64,000 nucleotides of DNA from Desulfovibrio sp. X2 (GTDB lineage Bacteria > Desulfobacterota > Desulfovibrionia > Desulfovibrionales > Desulfovibrionaceae). Under the pieces are notes generated by a model that was not told where the DNA came from, searched no databases, and saw nothing but the letters and a program-made list of their open reading frames with translations. The DNA lies in contig NZ_ATHV01000007.1 of NCBI RefSeq assembly GCF_000422205.1, forward strand, positions 21,515-85,514, written 5' to 3'. Below are positions 37,181-46,600 of the stretch, piece by piece (the stretch's first letter is position 1; every line of letters starts with the position of its first letter). The position numbers were made by a program, and so were the translations under genes.

Positions 37181-38338
37181 TCAGGCGAAATCCCTGCCGA
37201 AGCGTTTGAAGAGTTCGTAGAGGAAGAAGACGGGCACGTCCTGGCCGTCGTAGGCCAGGGTCTCGATGAGGGCCACCATGTTGCCCTTGGGCGTGCGCGT
37301 GCGGCCGACGCGGATCCGGTGGCGCCGCTCGGTGCGCTGGCCCGGCTGCTCCACGATCCCGAGCTGCCAGCGCCCGTCGCCGCAACGTGCCCAGCGCATG
37401 GCCACGCTGCGCGAGGTGCGCCCGCCGCGGCGCAGCAGCCGCACGAAGTCCGCCAGGCTGAAATGCCGCTGCCCCTGGGCGGAGACCCCCAGGAACTCCC
37501 CCCTCTCCGAGCGGAAGACCAGCGGCAGGCGCAGGAACTCCTCTTCCGGCCCGGCGCTCTCCAAGACCTCCTCCACGCGCCCGGCCAGGCGCGTCTGGGC
37601 CGCGGCAAGACGCGCCGACTCGTCCGCCAGCCGCCTGCACCCGGCCTGCGCCTCGGCCGCCTCGCGCCTCGCCTCGGCCAGCGAGCGGGCAAGCTCCGTG
37701 GCCTCCCCGCGCAGGGCCCGCACCTCGCCCTCCAGGCGCTCGAGCGCGTCCGGCGCGGCCCTGTGGCGCTTATACTCGCGCCACAGGATGGCCACGGTGT
37801 TGCGCACCAGGCCGAACTCGCGCAGCGGCCCCAGCCGCTCCTCCAGCCGCGCCATGCCTTCCTCGAGCCGCGCCAGGGCCTCGGCTGCCGCTTCGGGCTC
37901 GGGTTCGGGCGCAGGTCCGGACGCCGGGCCGGGCGATGCCGGGGCGGCCTCCCTCCCTTCTCCCGGCCCTTCTTCCGGCCCTTCTCCCGGTCTTTTTTCC
38001 GGTCTTTTTTCCGCTCCGGCCTCGGCCCCCTCGTGCGGTCCGGCTTCGGCCCCGGCTTCCTGCGGGGCTTCGTACGGAATTTCGGGCGCGGGCGATTCCA
38101 GCCGCTCGGCCACGCGGCCGTGCAGCTGGGCGAAGATCTCGGCGGTGGAAAGGCCCTCGCGGTAGGACGAGGAGATGGAGGAGAGGAGCGGCACGGCCTC
38201 GGCCGCGTAGCGCATGGCCCGGCCGTGCTGGCGTCCGGCGAAGAATTCCTCGAAGAGGCGGATGTAGCGGCGGGCCGTGTTCTCGGAGATTCCGGCCAGC
38301 TCGGCGAGCTCGGCGATGGTGTAGAGCGTCTCGGCCAT
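37181..38338 (-). CDS. MerR-type HTH protein with coiled coil and unknown C-terminal domain
   Basis: A protein of 385 residues from ATG 38338. Residues 1-45 form a MerR-like winged-helix start (LYTIAELAELAGISENTARRYI, in part IAELAELAGIS). A flexible, Glu/Pro/Gly-rich linker at about 90-150 carries KRPEKRPGEGPEEGPGEG repeats. A long coiled coil follows (about 150-255, rich in Leu/Glu/Arg/Ala). The C terminus (about 265-385) is a compact domain with LPLVFRSERGEFLGV, FSLADFVRLLRRGG and FFLYELFKRFGRDF. I do not recognise the C-terminal domain. It is convergent with the receiver genes and 38 bases from nadE. Confidence 0.8.
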   Translation of the reverse strand: MAETLYTIAELAELAGISENTARRYIRLFEEFFAGRQHGRAMRYAAEAVPLLSSISSSYREGLSTAEIFAQLHGRVAERLESPAPEIPYEAPQEAGAEAGPHEGAEAGAEKRPEKRPGEGPEEGPGEGREAAPASPGPASGPAPEPEPEAAAEALARLEEGMARLEERLGPLREFGLVRNTVAILWREYKRHRAAPDALERLEGEVRALRGEATELARSLAEARREAAEAQAGCRRLADESARLAAAQTRLAGRVEEVLESAGPEEEFLRLPLVFRSERGEFLGVSAQGQRHFSLADFVRLLRRGGRTSRSVAMRWARCGDGRWQLGIVEQPGQRTERRHRIRVGRTRTPKGNMVALIETLAYDGQDVPVFFLYELFKRFGRDFA

Positions 38339-38376
38339 GCCTCCCGACTCCCTCGCGACCGCCTGCGAAGCGCTCC

Positions 38377-40017
38377 CTACCCCATCCTGCAGGCGAGCGG
38401 CATGCGCCAGCCCGTGCCGAAGGCGCGCTGCGTGACCTTGAGCCCCGGAGGCGCCTGGCGCCGCTTGAACTCGGCCCGCTGCACCAGGCGCATCACCTGG
38501 GCCACCACGTCCGCGTCGAAGCCCCTGGCCGCGATCTCGGCCGCGCCGCGCCCCTCCTCGACATGCAGCCTGAGGATGGCGTCCAGCACGTCGTAGGGCG
38601 GCAGGCTGTCCTGGTCGGTCTGGTCCGGCCTGAGCTCGGCCGAGGGCGCCTTGGTCAGGATGGCCTCGGGAATGGGCGCGTCGAAGCGCTCGTTGATCCA
38701 GCGCGAAAGCGCGTAGACCATGGTCTTGGGCACGTCCGAGATGACCGCGAGGCCGCCGGACATGTCGCCGTAGATGGTGCAGTAGCCCACGGAAAGCTCG
38801 GACTTGTTGCCCGTGGTCAGGAGCAGGGAACGGAACTTGTTGGACAGGGCCATGAGCAGGTTGCCCCTGATCCTGGCCTGCAGGTTCTCCTCGGTCACGT
38901 CCGGCTCGCGCCCGGCGAAGACCGGGGCCAGCGTCTCGTCGAAGGCCCGCATGACGCCCTCGATGGGCAGGGTCACGGTGGCGATGCCGAGGCGCTTGGC
39001 CAGCTCCAGGGAGTCGGCCACGCTGCCCTTGCTGGACCACGGGGAGGGCATGCACACGCCGAGCACGTTCTCCCGGCCCAGGGCGTGCGCGGCCAGCACC
39101 GCGGTCAGGGCCGAGTCGATGCCGCCCGAGAGCCCGAGCAGCACCTTCTCGAAGCAGGTCTTGTGCGTGTAGTCCGCAAGGCCCGTGACCAGGCCGCGGT
39201 AGACCTCCTCGAGCGGCGAGAGGTCGGGCTCGTGCAGCTCGCTCTCACAGCCGTCGAGCTCCACGATGAGCACGTCCTCGGCAAAGGCCTTGGCGCGCGC
39301 GAAAATCTTTCCGTCCGGCGCGGCCGCGCAGGAGCGGCCGTCGAACAGCAGGTCGTCGTTGCCGCCCGCCTGGTTGGCGTAGAGGATCGGCACCCCGTGG
39401 CTCTTGGCGATGGAGGCCAGCATCTGCTCGCGCACGCGGATCTTGCCCTGCGTGAACGGCGAGGCCGAGAGGTTCAGGATCGCCTCCACGCCCTGCCCGC
39501 GCAGCTCTTGCAGAGGATCGCGCTCGTACAGGGGGTGCTCCCAGAAGCCCGCGTCGTTCCAGATGTCCTCGCAGATGGTCACGGCCAGGCGATGCCCGGC
39601 CACCTCGAGGATGCGGTCCCCGCAGAAAGGCTCGAAATACCGCGCCTCGTCGAACACGTCGTAGGTCGGCAGCAGGGTCTTGCAGTAGGCCCGCTCCACG
39701 CGGCCGCCGCGCAGCAGCAGGGCCGCGTTGTGCAGCGGCTTGCCGCGGCCCGATCCGGTCGGCGCCACGCTGCCCAGAAGCACCGGCGGGCAGTCCGCGA
39801 GCCGCGCGGCCAGATCGGCGGCCGTCTCGCCCGCCTCGCGCACGAAATCGTCGAGCAGCAGCAGGTCCCGCGGCGGATAGCCCGTCAGGACCATCTCCGT
39901 GCTCAGGCACAGATCGGCGCCAAGAGAGGCGGCACGCCGCACCCCGGCCTCCACGCGGGCGGCATTGCCCGCCAGGTCCCCCACCACAGGATTGCACTGC
40001 ACCATCGCGATTCGCAT
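38377..40017 (-). CDS. nadE: Glutamine-dependent NAD+ synthetase
   Basis: A 546-residue two-domain enzyme. The N-terminal nitrilase/glutaminase domain contains the Cys of VTICEDIWND (about residue 148) and NLSASPFTQGK. The C-terminal synthetase contains the PP-loop LGLSGGIDSALTAVL (about 292-306) and TTGNKSELSVGYCTIYGDMSG (in part TTGNKSELSVGY). It converts deamido-NAD to NAD with glutamine and ATP. No Shine-Dalgarno is seen before ATG 40017, and a weak -35/-10 pair (TTGCGC, 17 bases, TATCTG) would place the start site at the ATG itself. Confidence 0.95.
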   Translation of the reverse strand: MRIAMVQCNPVVGDLAGNAARVEAGVRRAASLGADLCLSTEMVLTGYPPRDLLLLDDFVREAGETAADLAARLADCPPVLLGSVAPTGSGRGKPLHNAALLLRGGRVERAYCKTLLPTYDVFDEARYFEPFCGDRILEVAGHRLAVTICEDIWNDAGFWEHPLYERDPLQELRGQGVEAILNLSASPFTQGKIRVREQMLASIAKSHGVPILYANQAGGNDDLLFDGRSCAAAPDGKIFARAKAFAEDVLIVELDGCESELHEPDLSPLEEVYRGLVTGLADYTHKTCFEKVLLGLSGGIDSALTAVLAAHALGRENVLGVCMPSPWSSKGSVADSLELAKRLGIATVTLPIEGVMRAFDETLAPVFAGREPDVTEENLQARIRGNLLMALSNKFRSLLLTTGNKSELSVGYCTIYGDMSGGLAVISDVPKTMVYALSRWINERFDAPIPEAILTKAPSAELRPDQTDQDSLPPYDVLDAILRLHVEEGRGAAEIAARGFDADVVAQVMRLVQRAEFKRRQAPPGLKVTQRAFGTGWRMPLACRMG

Positions 40018-40064
40018 AGCAGCCAGATACGCGATCCAGGGCCGTCGCGCAATTGAGAGAGCGG

Positions 40065-40212
40065 GGAAGAGGGAGAAGGGACCTTTTGGAAAAGGTCCCT
40101 TCTCCCTCTTCCAGGCCGCTGAAAAAACGCCGTCTGCCGCGTTGCCGCGAAAAGCCCGAACCCTCGCGTATATGAAATACGCTTCGGGCTCGGGCTTTTC
40201 TTGCGCCTTGCA
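40065..40212. repeat. Composite hairpin repeat, copy B
   Basis: First hairpin: arms 40065-40087 and 40090-40112 are perfect 23-bp complements with a two-base loop, purine-rich on one arm. After 20 bases comes the second part, from TCTGCCGCGTTGCCGC (40133) to CTTGCGCCTTGCAT (40212): arms GAAAAGCCCGA (40149-40159) / TCGGGCTTTTC (40190-40200), plus GCGTAT (40166-40171) / ATACGC (40177-40182). It matches copy A at 7725-7883 in order and outer sequence, with changed but paired stem bases. Confidence 0.75.
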
Positions 40213-40279
40213 TCCGACGCTTTTTGAGCGACCTGGACAATGAGCCGATCCTTATTCCGGAAACGGCACACAATCACGG

Positions 40280-40508
40280 CCTGTGCAAAACTTTGTTCCT
40301 AACCGTGTTCCAAACCCTGTTCGCAATGTGTTCTCAGCGTGTGCGGGATGTGTTCTCTTCGTTCCAAAAACAGATAGCTCTCTGTTTTGACTGCTTTTCA
40401 CGCACAGACGGCGTCTGGCTGATCGACGGACGTATCGTGTGCGGAAGCGGTCGAGGCTGAGCCTCGTGCGGGGAGGGTCCAGGGAGGGGCGCACAGCGCC
40501 CTCCCTGG
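40280..40508 (+). repeat. Seven-motif GTTC-array element, copy 1
   Basis: GTTC-type motifs begin at 40295, 40307, 40319, 40330, 40341 (degenerate GTGCG), 40352 and 40361, spaced 12, 12, 11, 11, 11 and 9. Next come a small hairpin CGAGGCTGAGCCTCG (40452-40466) and a REP-like hairpin (40479-40508). The first 43 bases match the reverse complement of copy 2 (59785-59827) with one difference. It lies just past the 3' end of the gene at 40522, reading in the sense of that gene's transcript as GGAAC motifs. Confidence 0.8.
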
Positions 40509-40521
40509 CGCGCTGCGCGGC

Positions 40522-40938
40522 CTAGGCCACGGCGAGGAGGCGGCCGGGCAGGGGCTCGTATTCGGCGAGCTGGGCGGTGCGGGAGTAGGCCGAGAGGGCC
40601 TGCGGGTAGGCCAGGGCGGAAGCAGCGGCGTTCTGGCCGGTCGCGGTCCGGTCGGGGGCCTGGGCGCCGAGCTGGGCGAGCTGCTGGGCCACGTCGAGCT
40701 CGTCGCGGAAGGCGCCGGCCTGCTGCGCGGCCTTGAGGGAGGTGTCGGTCCCGGAGTTCTCCGGGGTGTCGAAGCTGACGTCCTCGCTCGTGTAGCGCAG
40801 CCCGAAGGAGCCCAGGGAGAAACCGATGTCGCGCGTGGTCACGCGGGCCGTGGTCCGGCCCGCGGCGCGCGACAAGGCGTCCGCCGAAAAGGCGTTCTGC
40901 TGCTGGAGGTAGGAGTCGATGGACGAGCCGACGCGCAT
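40522..40938 (-). CDS. Unknown small protein
   Basis: A protein of 138 residues from ATG 40938 (GGGAAAG upstream); the frame extends to 41046 but that start has no advantage. The sequence starts MRVGSSIDSYLQQQNAFSAD and contains TRDIGFSLGSFGLRYTSEDV in parts. It is rich in Ala, Gln and Ser with no signal peptide, transmembrane segment or cysteine cluster. I do not recognise a family. It lies upstream of the GTTC-array element and downstream of the phosphofructokinase gene on the same strand. Confidence 0.6.
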   Translation of the reverse strand: MRVGSSIDSYLQQQNAFSADALSRAAGRTTARVTTRDIGFSLGSFGLRYTSEDVSFDTPENSGTDTSLKAAQQAGAFRDELDVAQQLAQLGAQAPDRTATGQNAAASALAYPQALSAYSRTAQLAEYEPLPGRLLAVA

Positions 40939-41111
40939 GGTCTTTCCCGGGGCCGCTGTGCCCGAGGCCTGCGTGGGCGCCCTGTCCGGGACGCCGCGTG
41001 TCTTCCGTCCATGGAAGGCGCCGCCGTCATGGCGGTGCGATTCCACGTATAGCCGCGGCCGAGCCTCTTGGCAAGGCGTGCCGCGAAGGCCTGGAACGGG
41101 CGGAAATCCGG

Positions 41112-42458
41112 CTATTCGTGCAGGAAGTCGGGCACGCAGGCGTCCGGGTCCGGGCCCAGGTGCTGCTGGCCGGTGGACTCGAGCACGGCGCGCCAGAAGT
41201 CGGAATGGATGTTGAGCTTCTTGCGGGCCGAGGTCACGAGGTCGAAGGGCAGGTGCACGTAGCGGTCCTGGACGCGGGCCACGACCATGCCGGTCTTGCC
41301 CGCCATGGCCGCGTGCACGGCGTTCTGGCCCAGGAACCCGCAGTAGACGCGGTCGTTGGAGTTGGCCGGGACCGAGCGGATGATGTAGCTCGGGTCGATG
41401 AACTTGAGGGTGTGGGAGATGCCGCGCGCGCTCAGGTAGTCGGCGATCTCCTGGCGCAGCAGGCTGGAGATGTCGCCGAGCCGGATGTTGCCCGAGGCGT
41501 CGCGCTCCTTGCGCACGTCGAGCAGGTGCTGCCCGGCCCCCTCGGCGACCACGATGACGGCGTGGCGGCGCTTGCGCAGCCTGTCCTCCAGGGCGGCGAG
41601 CAGGCCGTTCTCCCCGGTCAGCTCGAAGGGATACTCCGGGATCAGGACGAAGTTAACCTCCTTGAGGGCCAGGGCGCTCTGGGCGGCGATGAAGCCGGAA
41701 TGGCGGCCCATGAGCTTGACCATGCCGATGCCGTTGAAGGCGCCCTCGGCCTCTATGTGGGCCGAGCGGATGGCCTTGGTGGCCTGCTCCACGGCCGTGT
41801 CGAAGCCGAAGGAGCGGGATATGAAGTTGATGTCGTTGTCGATGGTCTTGGGGATGCCGATGACCGAGATGCGCAGGTCGCGCTTGTGGACCTCGGCCTG
41901 TATGGCCCGCGCGGCCTTCATGGTCCCGTCTCCGCCGATGACGAAGAGGATGCCGACGTTCATGCGCTCGAGCGCGTCCACGATGTCCTCGGCGGGCTGG
42001 GGGCCGCGCGACGAGCCGAGGATGGTGCCGCCGAACTCGTGGATGTTGGCGACGTTGTCCGGGTCGAGCTCGGCCACGTCGTGGCCGTAGCTCGCCATGA
42101 AGCCCTGCAGCCCGAAGCGGATGCCGAGGCACGCGGCCACGTCGTAGGTGTGGTAGGCCTCCATGACGATGGAGCGGATGACGTCGTTGATGCCCGGGCA
42201 CAGGCCGCCGCAGGTGACGACGGCGCACTTGGTCTTCGACGGGTTGAAGTAGAGCTCCTGGCGCGGCCCGGCGATCTCGAAGTCCAGGGCCAGCAGCTCG
42301 CCCGCCTTGAGTCCGGTGACCTCCTCCTCGGTCAGCTCGATGCGCATGCGCGCCTCGTCCGAAACGAAGCGGCAGTAGCTGAGCGGGCTCACGTGGGCGA
42401 GCTCCCCCAGAACGGGGATGGTAGTCGAGAAGAGGGTCTTTTTGCCGCGTCTGGCCAT
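41112..42458 (-). CDS. pfkA: ATP-dependent 6-phosphofructokinase (plant/trypanosome-like group)
   Basis: A protein of 448 residues from ATG 42458; the much longer frame upstream is a shadow. It phosphorylates fructose 6-phosphate. TCGGLCPGINDVIR near residue 82, the nucleotide motif GGDGT (an ATP-type Gly in place of the PPi-type second Asp), then IGIPKTIDNDI and MGRHSGFIA are visible. The combination GGDGT with PKTIDND is characteristic of the ATP-using group seen in plants and trypanosomatids rather than of E. coli PfkA (GxPGTIDND). Length also fits that group. It is 95 bases downstream of the Mut7-C gene. Confidence 0.9.
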   Translation of the reverse strand: MARRGKKTLFSTTIPVLGELAHVSPLSYCRFVSDEARMRIELTEEEVTGLKAGELLALDFEIAGPRQELYFNPSKTKCAVVTCGGLCPGINDVIRSIVMEAYHTYDVAACLGIRFGLQGFMASYGHDVAELDPDNVANIHEFGGTILGSSRGPQPAEDIVDALERMNVGILFVIGGDGTMKAARAIQAEVHKRDLRISVIGIPKTIDNDINFISRSFGFDTAVEQATKAIRSAHIEAEGAFNGIGMVKLMGRHSGFIAAQSALALKEVNFVLIPEYPFELTGENGLLAALEDRLRKRRHAVIVVAEGAGQHLLDVRKERDASGNIRLGDISSLLRQEIADYLSARGISHTLKFIDPSYIIRSVPANSNDRVYCGFLGQNAVHAAMAGKTGMVVARVQDRYVHLPFDLVTSARKKLNIHSDFWRAVLESTGQQHLGPDPDACVPDFLHE

Positions 42459-42553
42459 GGTCCTGTGCTCCTTGTCCGTGGTGCGCCCGCGATCCCGATT
42501 CTGCCGCGCATTGTGACCCGGCGCGGCCCCGATGGCAAGGGTCGGGGAAGGGC

Positions 42554-43300
42554 TCAGGCGCCGGGAAGCGGCACGCCGAGCTCGCGCAGCATCCGCAGCA
42601 TGCCGTCGTGGTGCGATCCCGCCCAGTAGATCCTGTCGCAGGACGGGCAGATATGAAACTCCTCGTAGTAGCGCCTGGTCTTGGGCAGCAGGCGGGGCAG
42701 GACCTCGGCCTTGGCCACGGGACGAAGCGGCGTATTGCAGCGCAGGCAGCGCGAGAAGGGCGCAAAGGGGCCTCTCAGGCCATAGAGGGTCAGGACCTCG
42801 CCCAGCTGCCGCGCGGGGTCGCCTGTGCGCAGCAGGCGGCCGTGGGCCACGATCCTGCGCCGCAGGAGGCGGCGGTCGCGGGTCAGCAGCACGCGGCCCT
42901 CGCGCGCCGCCCGCTCGGCCACCTCCGCGTCCTCGGAGACGTTGTCGTAGGCCGTGTCCAGGCCGAGGAGCCGCAGCCAGGTGGCGAGCCTGCCCACGTT
43001 GGCGTCGGCCAGGAAGCGCAGGGACGGCAGGGGCTCGCGCAGGGGATGGGGCGCCGTGGGGTCGAGCGGCGGCACGGGCGGGCGCACGTCCACCGCGGTC
43101 CCGGCGCGCAGGGGCGTGGCGAAATCCGCGGCCCGGCCGTCCTCGGCCAGGGAATCGACCTCGGTGTGCGGGATGCCGCAGGCCTCGACGACGTCCTTGA
43201 GCGAGGCTGCGCGGTCCGCGGGATAGCGCACCTCGCCGCGCTCGTGCGGACGGCGCAGCAGGTCCGGCAGGTCGCCGTGGAATCTGAGCAGGGCATGCAT
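42554..43300 (-). CDS. Mut7-C RNase-domain (PIN-like) protein with ubiquitin-like N terminus
   Basis: A protein of 248 residues from ATG 43300. The N terminus (about residues 1-80) resembles the Mut7-C ubiquitin-like domain (YPADRAASLKDVVEACGIPHTEV in parts). The C-terminal Mut7-C domain shows FLADANVGRLATWLRLLG, EDAEVAERAAREGRVLLTRDR (in part), and four Cys (CLRCNTPL; CPSCDRIYWAGSH) that make a zinc ribbon. The Asp residues fit a PIN-like nuclease. Substrate unknown. It is divergent from the adenylate cyclase gene. Confidence 0.88.
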   Translation of the reverse strand: MHALLRFHGDLPDLLRRPHERGEVRYPADRAASLKDVVEACGIPHTEVDSLAEDGRAADFATPLRAGTAVDVRPPVPPLDPTAPHPLREPLPSLRFLADANVGRLATWLRLLGLDTAYDNVSEDAEVAERAAREGRVLLTRDRRLLRRRIVAHGRLLRTGDPARQLGEVLTLYGLRGPFAPFSRCLRCNTPLRPVAKAEVLPRLLPKTRRYYEEFHICPSCDRIYWAGSHHDGMLRMLRELGVPLPGA

Positions 43301-43604
43301 GGCGGCTTTTCCTGGTCTTGTCGGAGTGATGCCCGGGCCGCGCCCCGGTGTCAATCCATGCGCAATGACCAGCCGGAAAGCTGCGCCGTCCGCCGCTCGC
43401 GCGGGGCTGGGGCCTTTTCACGGAGGCGCAATTGTGACACCATTGCCCTCGAGGGTGGGTTTCGCAGCAGCGCGGCAAGGCCCGTTTCGGCCCGGCGGCA
43501 GCGGCAGGATATCGGCAGGATACGGGCGGATATCGGTCGATGCCCGAGCGGGACGGGTTCGGGCCGCGCAGGGAGGCAGCCGGAGAGGCCGGCAGACGAA
43601 GACC
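43301..43604. other. Leader region of the adenylate cyclase gene with 11-bp tandem repeats
   Basis: Between divergent genes. At 43502-43542 four imperfect units follow one another: CGGCAGGATAT, CGGCAGGATAC, GGGCGGATAT, CGGTCGATG. The frame of the downstream gene is open through this region, so coding use cannot be ruled out, but I place the start at 43605. Confidence 0.4.
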
Positions 43605-46600
43605 ATGCTCGAAGCAAGCCGCCTGCACGATGCAGCCAACGGGCTGCGCGCCTTTCTGGCCTCCCCTCCGCCACCGCGGCTGTGGCCGGAGATCCGCCGC
43701 CTGGCGGAATGTTTCATCATCGACGAGCCCGCTCCGACCGTGGCCGGGAGCACCGAGAGGGAGCTGCGCGCAGCGCTCTTCGCCGCCTGCGCGGGCGAGC
43801 CTGAGGACGCGGTCCTCGACGCGTTGCGCTCCGAGGCGGCCCTGACGCTCTTCACCCTGGCCCGCCTCTTCTCCCCTGCCCCGGCCGAGGCCTCCTCGGG
43901 CGCGGCCCCGGGCAATGCCGAGCCCGGCGGTCTGGGCCTCCTCGCCTTCGATCTGCTCCCGCGCCTGGGCGCCTTCGGCCGCATCCTGGCCGTGACCCTG
44001 GTCGAGCAGGGCGTGGTGCCCGCCGGAGACGCGGCCGCCGTCCTGGCCGAGATGCCGCAGACGCCCCGCCACCTGCTCTTCAACCGCCTGCTCCTCTCCC
44101 CCAGGCGGAACGACGCGGCCTTTCGTGATTTCGCCCTGAGCGCGCTCGGCGCGCTCAGGGAAGCCTCCGTGGAGGAAGGCGCGCGGCTCTTGGGCCGTTT
44201 CGGCGGGGTCGTGCCCGGGCCCGCCTTTCCCCTGCGCGAGGCCCTGCTTGCCGGTCCCTTCGGCAGCCATGCCCTGCACCTGGCCTCGCAGCGCACCCTG
44301 TCAGGCGAGCTGCTCGACCTCGTCCCCTGCCTTTTTGGGCTCGGCAGCCAGGAACTGGCCGAGAGACTCGCGCGGCTCGCGGCCCAGGCCGAGGACGCCG
44401 ACCAGGCCGCGCCCCTGCTCGAGGCAGTCATGGGACTTGCGCCGCAGCCCGTCAGGGGGCTGACGCACGGGCTGGCGCAGAGCCTGAGGAGCGCGGACAG
44501 GGAGATCGTCCTGCCGGTCCTTGAGACCCTGGCCACGGTCGGCATGCACGGCATCGGACGCATCCTGGCCGGGCTCTACGCGGCCACCCGGGGCGCGGCC
44601 ATGCGCAAGGCGCTCATCGCCCGCCTGCCGCTGCTCCCCCCGCGCGAGCAGCGGGCCTTCCTGGACGCGGTCCCGGAGCGCGAGCGGCCCGCCGTGCTCC
44701 TGCTCTGCTTCCTGCTGCTCGGCCGCGTGGATCCGGTGAACATGGAGCGCTGCCTCGCGGCCCGGGCCGGAGAGGCCCGGGAGGCCGCGGCGAAGCTCCT
44801 GGAGCACGTGGCCGTGCTGGTGCCGCGCGGGACGCTGGACGGGCCCCCGGACGGGGACGAAGAAGGCGGAAGGGAGCCCGACGTGCCGGTGGAGAAGGAC
44901 CTGCGGATGCAGGACGAGGAGTCGCTGCGCTTCGCGGCCAGGGGCCGCCGCATGGAGGCGCCCGTCTTCTCGGCCGTGCGCTTCACCCAGGCCGACTTCG
45001 CCGGATCGCGGCTCTCCTCCGCCCGCTTCACGGACTGCTCCTTCACTGGCTGCGTCTTCGACCGCGCCGTGTTCCGGGAGGCGCGCTTCGTGCGCTGCCG
45101 CTTCGAGAACTGCACCTTCCGCGAGACGCGCTTTTTCGGCTGCGACTTCGGCGACTGCGTGCTGGCCATGTGCCTGCTGCGCCGCGCGTCCTTCGCGGAA
45201 GGCAGCATGGAGGCGGTCTCCTTCGACTGGGGCCTGCTCATGCAGACGAGCCTCTCCCTGCTCTCGATCCGCACCTGCCGCTTCAGGGGGCTCGACCTCT
45301 CGGGCTCGGACTGGGACAGGCTGCGCGCCGAGGGCGTGGAATTCGCGGACTGCGCCATCCACGGGGCGCGCTTCGCGGCCCTGACGCTCAGGAACGTCTC
45401 CTTCGACGCCTGCACCTTCAAGGGCTGCACCGTGGACGGGGTGGACAGCGACGACCCCGTGGTGGGCGCGCTGGCGGACCGCACCCTGCTCACGCGGCTT
45501 CGCGCCGTTTCCGGGGCCCTGGAGTCGCAGCGCCTGCCGTCCCTTTCCAGGGAGGCCGTGGAGCTGGCCGGGCAGACGGTCGTGGAATGGCTGCGCGAGA
45601 CCGAGCGCAGGCGCACCTGCCGTCCCTTCATCGCCAACAACGACCGCCGCCTGAGCTGGGGCATGGAGAAGCTGGGCGCGAGGGGGGCGGAGTTCTTCGC
45701 CATGGTCCCCCTGCTCCTGCACGGCGACTTCTTCGACCGCGAGACCGGGCTCTATCCCGTGGCCCCGCCCTGCCGCGTGGCGGCCTACCAGCCCACCTAC
45801 TCCGCCCTGGAGGCCGCGCGGCGCCGCTTCCCCTCGGCCGCGCTCAAGGCGCCGCAGCCCGGGGCCGTGCCCATCGAGGCCATCTACACCATCGGCAGCC
45901 TGGGCACGATCGCGCAGTCCGAGGACTCGGACGTGGACTACTGGCTGTGCTGCAAGCTCGAGGAGCTGGCCGAGCAGGACGTGGAGGGGCTGCGCCAGAA
46001 GTGCGAGATCATCCGCGACTGGGCCGAGGAGGAGTTCGGGCTCGAGGTCTACTTCTTCCTCATGGACGAGAAGAGCGTGCGCGAGAACAACTTCGGCTCG
46101 TCCGGCGGCGAGTCCTCGGGCACGGCCCAGGCCCTGATGCTGAAGGAGGAATTCTACCGCAGCGCCGTGCACGTGGCGGGCAAGAAGCCCATCTGGTGGC
46201 TGGCCGAGCCGGGAGCTGGCCAGGCGGCCTACGACGCGGCCATGGAACGGCTGGTGCGGGACGAGGCGCGCGAGCGCTTCATCGACCTCGGCCACGTGCC
46301 CTCCATCCCGGCCGCGGAGTTCTTCGGCGCCTCGCTGTGGCAGATCGTCAAGGCGCTGAAGAGCCCGTTCAAGTCGATCATGAAGTTCGGCCTGCTCGAG
46401 AAGTACGTGGCCCAGGCCAGGCACGGCGTGCTCCTGTGCGACCGCGTGAAGGCCAACATCCTGGCCGGATGCACGGACCTGCGCGCCGTGGACCCCTACG
46501 TGCTCCTCTTCCTGGAGGTGGCCGAGTTCTACGCCGCCCAGGGCGACAGGGAGGCCGTGGAGCTGATCAAGATGAGCTTCTTCCTCAAGGCCAGGATCGG

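Larger units (their letters stand above)
40018..40521. other. Repeat-rich gap between two minus-strand genes
   Basis: This 500-bp gap contains a 23-bp perfect hairpin, the second copy of a composite hairpin repeat, then the first copy of a seven-motif GTTC element. The pieces are listed separately. No gene is seen. Confidence 0.75.

Noticed and set aside
40295..40365. CRISPR array
   Set aside because: The repeated unit is only 4-6 bases at 9-12 bp pitch, with no spacers of CRISPR length and no cas genes.
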